Of a DNA stretch of 14,109 bases, positions 12,911 through 14,109 are shown piece by piece. The stretch's first letter is position 1, and every line of letters starts with the position of its first letter. The translations under genes were made by a program, and so were the position numbers. Source of the stretch: Rhodospirillaceae bacterium (GTDB taxonomy: Bacteria; Pseudomonadota; Alphaproteobacteria; UBA7985); NCBI GenBank assembly GCA_002700865.1, contig PAFB01000001.1, forward strand, positions 1-14,109. The letters are read 5' to 3'. The notes beneath the pieces were generated by a model. The model worked only from the letters and a program-made list of their open reading frames with translations, made no database searches and was not told the origin of the DNA.

Positions 12911-13633
12911 TCAGTGGGCGGCGTCAATGATGGCACGCCAGATGGCGGGGAAGGAGTCATCCTCCGCCAACATGCCAGCTTGTGACGCGAGCACAGGGCG
13001 ATCGCACCAAAGGACCGAAGCGTCACCACGCAGAACGCTGAATCCGCCTTGTCCCCCGATGTTTGGGCAACGGATGGCGTCAGTGGCCAGGACCAAATAC
13101 CGGTCGTCAATGCGTCGATGTCGGCGTCGTGACGTGGAGTCGGATTCCCACCGCAGATCACCGCAGTAGTCGTACGAACACGCCAACGGTTCGGTTTCGT
13201 CCGGTCGTGGTGTCGCCCACCGATAAGAAATATCGTGCGTCCAAGTGGGCTCACCCTCTACGGTTGGGGCGTGAAAAATTTCACCGGTGTCGGTGTACCC
13301 ATTGGCAAACAACTGGCCAAATCCATCCCAGCGTGCATCTCCCAACTCTGAATCACGTGGGAGTCGGACCAGGTTCAGCCAGGCGTAGCGCCCAACCTCC
13401 GCAGGAAGAGAGTCTGGAAGCTTCCCAGATCGAGCTTGGGTGTAGGCGTGGGTTGCCACACCAATTTGTCGCAAATTGGACTGCGTGACACTTCGCACTG
13501 CCAGTGTTCTGGCTTCAGACAAGGCGGGAAACACCAAGGCCAAAATGCCCAGTCCCACCCCAAGCGCCACCACCAGCTCCACGAGACTGAAGCCTCGTTT
13601 GGCTGAAATTTTGGGTGACGCGACCTTGTACAT
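12911..13633 (-). CDS. Prepilin-type protein (type II/IV pseudopilin with N-terminal cleavage/methylation signal)
   Basis: A 240-residue protein with a prepilin leader: a positively charged lead peptide ending KRG14, cleavage expected before F15, and Glu at mature position +5 (FSLVELVVALGVGLGILALVF). Residues 15-37 form the hydrophobic assembly helix, followed by ALSEARTLAVRSVTQSNLRQIGVATHAYTQAR (a pattern typical of planctomycete pseudopilins) and a soluble domain with WDGFGQLFANGY and four cysteines (152, 157, 193, 214 by my count). This is larger than most minor pilins. The likely role is as a pseudopilin of a type II secretion-like or pilus system, or one of the many planctomycete pseudopilins with no known system; no secretion gene is nearby. 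The ATG at 13633 has no strong Shine-Dalgarno. It diverges from the sigma factor gene. Confidence 0.82.
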   Translation of the reverse strand: MYKVASPKISAKRGFSLVELVVALGVGLGILALVFPALSEARTLAVRSVTQSNLRQIGVATHAYTQARSGKLPDSLPAEVGRYAWLNLVRLPRDSELGDARWDGFGQLFANGYTDTGEIFHAPTVEGEPTWTHDISYRWATPRPDETEPLACSYDYCGDLRWESDSTSRRRHRRIDDRYLVLATDAIRCPNIGGQGGFSVLRGDASVLWCDRPVLASQAGMLAEDDSFPAIWRAIIDAAH

Positions 13634-13672
13634 GTCTCATTTGTATCAATTTCGTGTCAGAAGCGGAACCCT

Positions 13673-13687
13673 TGAATTTGAAATTCA
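13673..13687. promoter_or_regulatory. 15-bp palindrome in the pseudopilin/ECF sigma divergent spacer
   Basis: TGAATTTGAAATTCA is a perfect palindrome of seven bases on each side of a central G. It lies in the 87-bp region between divergent gene starts at 13633 and 13721, where a dimeric regulator could act on both. GGAACC (13665-13670), similar to the -35 of many ECF promoters, sits just to its left, but I find no matching -10 at proper spacing, so autoregulation is speculative. Confidence 0.35.
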
Positions 13688-13720
13688 GCCAATTCTGGCC
13701 GCGACTACACTCAAGTCGCT

Positions 13721-14109
13721 ATGCCCATGAGCGATCAAGAACTGATGCACGAGGTCGCTTCGGGGAACGAAGCTGCGTTCGGTGAGCTCTACGATCGGTT
13801 CGGGAAGCTGGTTTTTCGCGTGGCTTGGCAGTTTTTCCCCAATCAATCAGAGTCTGAAGATGCTGTGCAGGAAGTCTTTATACGCCTATGGCGGACTGCA
13901 GATCGGTTTGACGCAGAGCGAGCCAAATTGGTGACTTGGGTCATGCTGATCGCTCGGCGGCACATGATCGACCGGCTGCGTCGAAAGCGAGCACGCCCAA
14001 CCACCCAAGATTACGTGTCCGATCCCGTGGGGGATGGGCCGAGCCAAACCGAAGACCCAACCGAAATCCGGGCTGAACTCAGGGTTCGGATGGAACGGCT
14101 TTCCGAGCT
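13721..14109 (+). CDS. ECF-type RNA polymerase sigma factor, partial at window edge
   Basis: The frame opens with ATG at 13721 (a second ATG at 13727 is also possible) and runs off the right edge after 129 codons. Region 2 is clear: AFGELYDRFGKLVFRVAW (19-36) is the core-binding helix, SEDAVQEVFIRLWRTADRFD (45-64) is the conserved DxxQEVF element, and WVMLIARRHMIDRLRRKR (73-90) is the -10 recognition end. An acidic, Pro/Thr-rich linker (91-118) precedes the start of region 4 (ELRVRMERLSE). Region 4 and any anti-sigma gene fall outside the window. No Shine-Dalgarno is seen. The divergent pseudopilin gene could be a target. Confidence 0.9.
   Translation, partial: MPMSDQELMHEVASGNEAAFGELYDRFGKLVFRVAWQFFPNQSESEDAVQEVFIRLWRTADRFDAERAKLVTWVMLIARRHMIDRLRRKRARPTTQDYVSDPVGDGPSQTEDPTEIRAELRVRMERLSE

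Noticed and set aside
13640..13670. TACAAA with preceding TGA as an extended -10 for the pseudopilin gene
   Set aside because: The -35 region (TTCCGC) is poor and the start would lie almost at the ATG; too weak.
1..14109. tRNA, rRNA, CRISPR, insertion sequence or phage remains
   Set aside because: I saw no cloverleaf-like, rRNA-like, regularly spaced repeat, transposase or integrase sequence on either strand.

Overview
The window looks like chromosomal DNA from a moderately GC-rich bacterium, and I infer a member of the Planctomycetota, possibly the Phycisphaerae. The inference rests on the mix of genes: an F0 ATP synthase set whose c subunit carries a signal-like N-terminus, a complex I-type NuoI outside any visible nuo operon, a zincless (plant-like) Fpg glycosylase, a Hal2-type nucleotidase coupled to an SLC13 transporter with RCK domains, a large pseudopilin beside an ECF sigma factor, and weak or missing Shine-Dalgarno sequences at many starts. 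No 16S or other firm taxonomic marker is present, so this is a guess.

Layout. (1) 1-3892, minus strand: the F0 part of an ATP synthase operon in the order AtpZ-like, AtpI-like, atpB (a), atpE (c), atpF (b), atpH (delta). A secreted SIMPL-domain gene follows atpH directly and runs off the left edge. Strong hairpins sit between atpB and atpE and between atpE and atpF. (2) 3931-4488, plus: a lone nuoI, divergent from the ATP synthase operon across only 38 bp. (3) 4518-6834, minus: panC-nadD-mutM, a tight operon for pantothenate synthesis, NAD synthesis and 8-oxoguanine repair. It converges on nuoI through a 29-bp spacer filled by a hairpin. (4) 6878-9064, plus: iscS-iscU-iscA, a reduced Isc iron-sulfur cluster set with no iscR, hscBA or fdx in view. 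A perfect 9-bp inverted repeat lies between iscS and iscU. (5) 9116-11931, plus: a Hal2/CysQ-type 3'(2'),5'-bisphosphate nucleotidase that shares an ATGA with an SLC13/TrkA-C transporter, suggesting a sulfate uptake and PAP recycling pair. (6) 11939-12868, plus: a membrane-anchored endonuclease/exonuclease/phosphatase (EEP) protein with a degenerate active site. (7) 12911-13633, minus: a pseudopilin, convergent with the EEP gene and divergent from (8), an ECF sigma factor at 13721 that is cut by the right edge. A 15-bp palindrome lies in the pseudopilin/sigma spacer.

How the parts fit: the window is mostly housekeeping (energy conservation, cofactors, Fe-S biogenesis, sulfur). NuoI carries two 4Fe-4S clusters and the Isc genes supply such clusters, but linkage between them is only by neighbourhood. 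I see no tRNA, rRNA, CRISPR array, insertion sequence, prophage or attachment site. No stretch above 300 bases lacks a gene; the longest spacers are 79 bp (atpB-atpE), 74 bp (iscU-iscA), 70 bp (atpE-atpF) and 87 bp (pseudopilin-sigma). I do not see a convincing wholly new system. The most unusual signals are the ATP synthase operon's RNA structures and its SIMPL gene, the iscS-iscU inverted repeat, the nucleotidase/transporter pair, and the altered EEP and IscA proteins.
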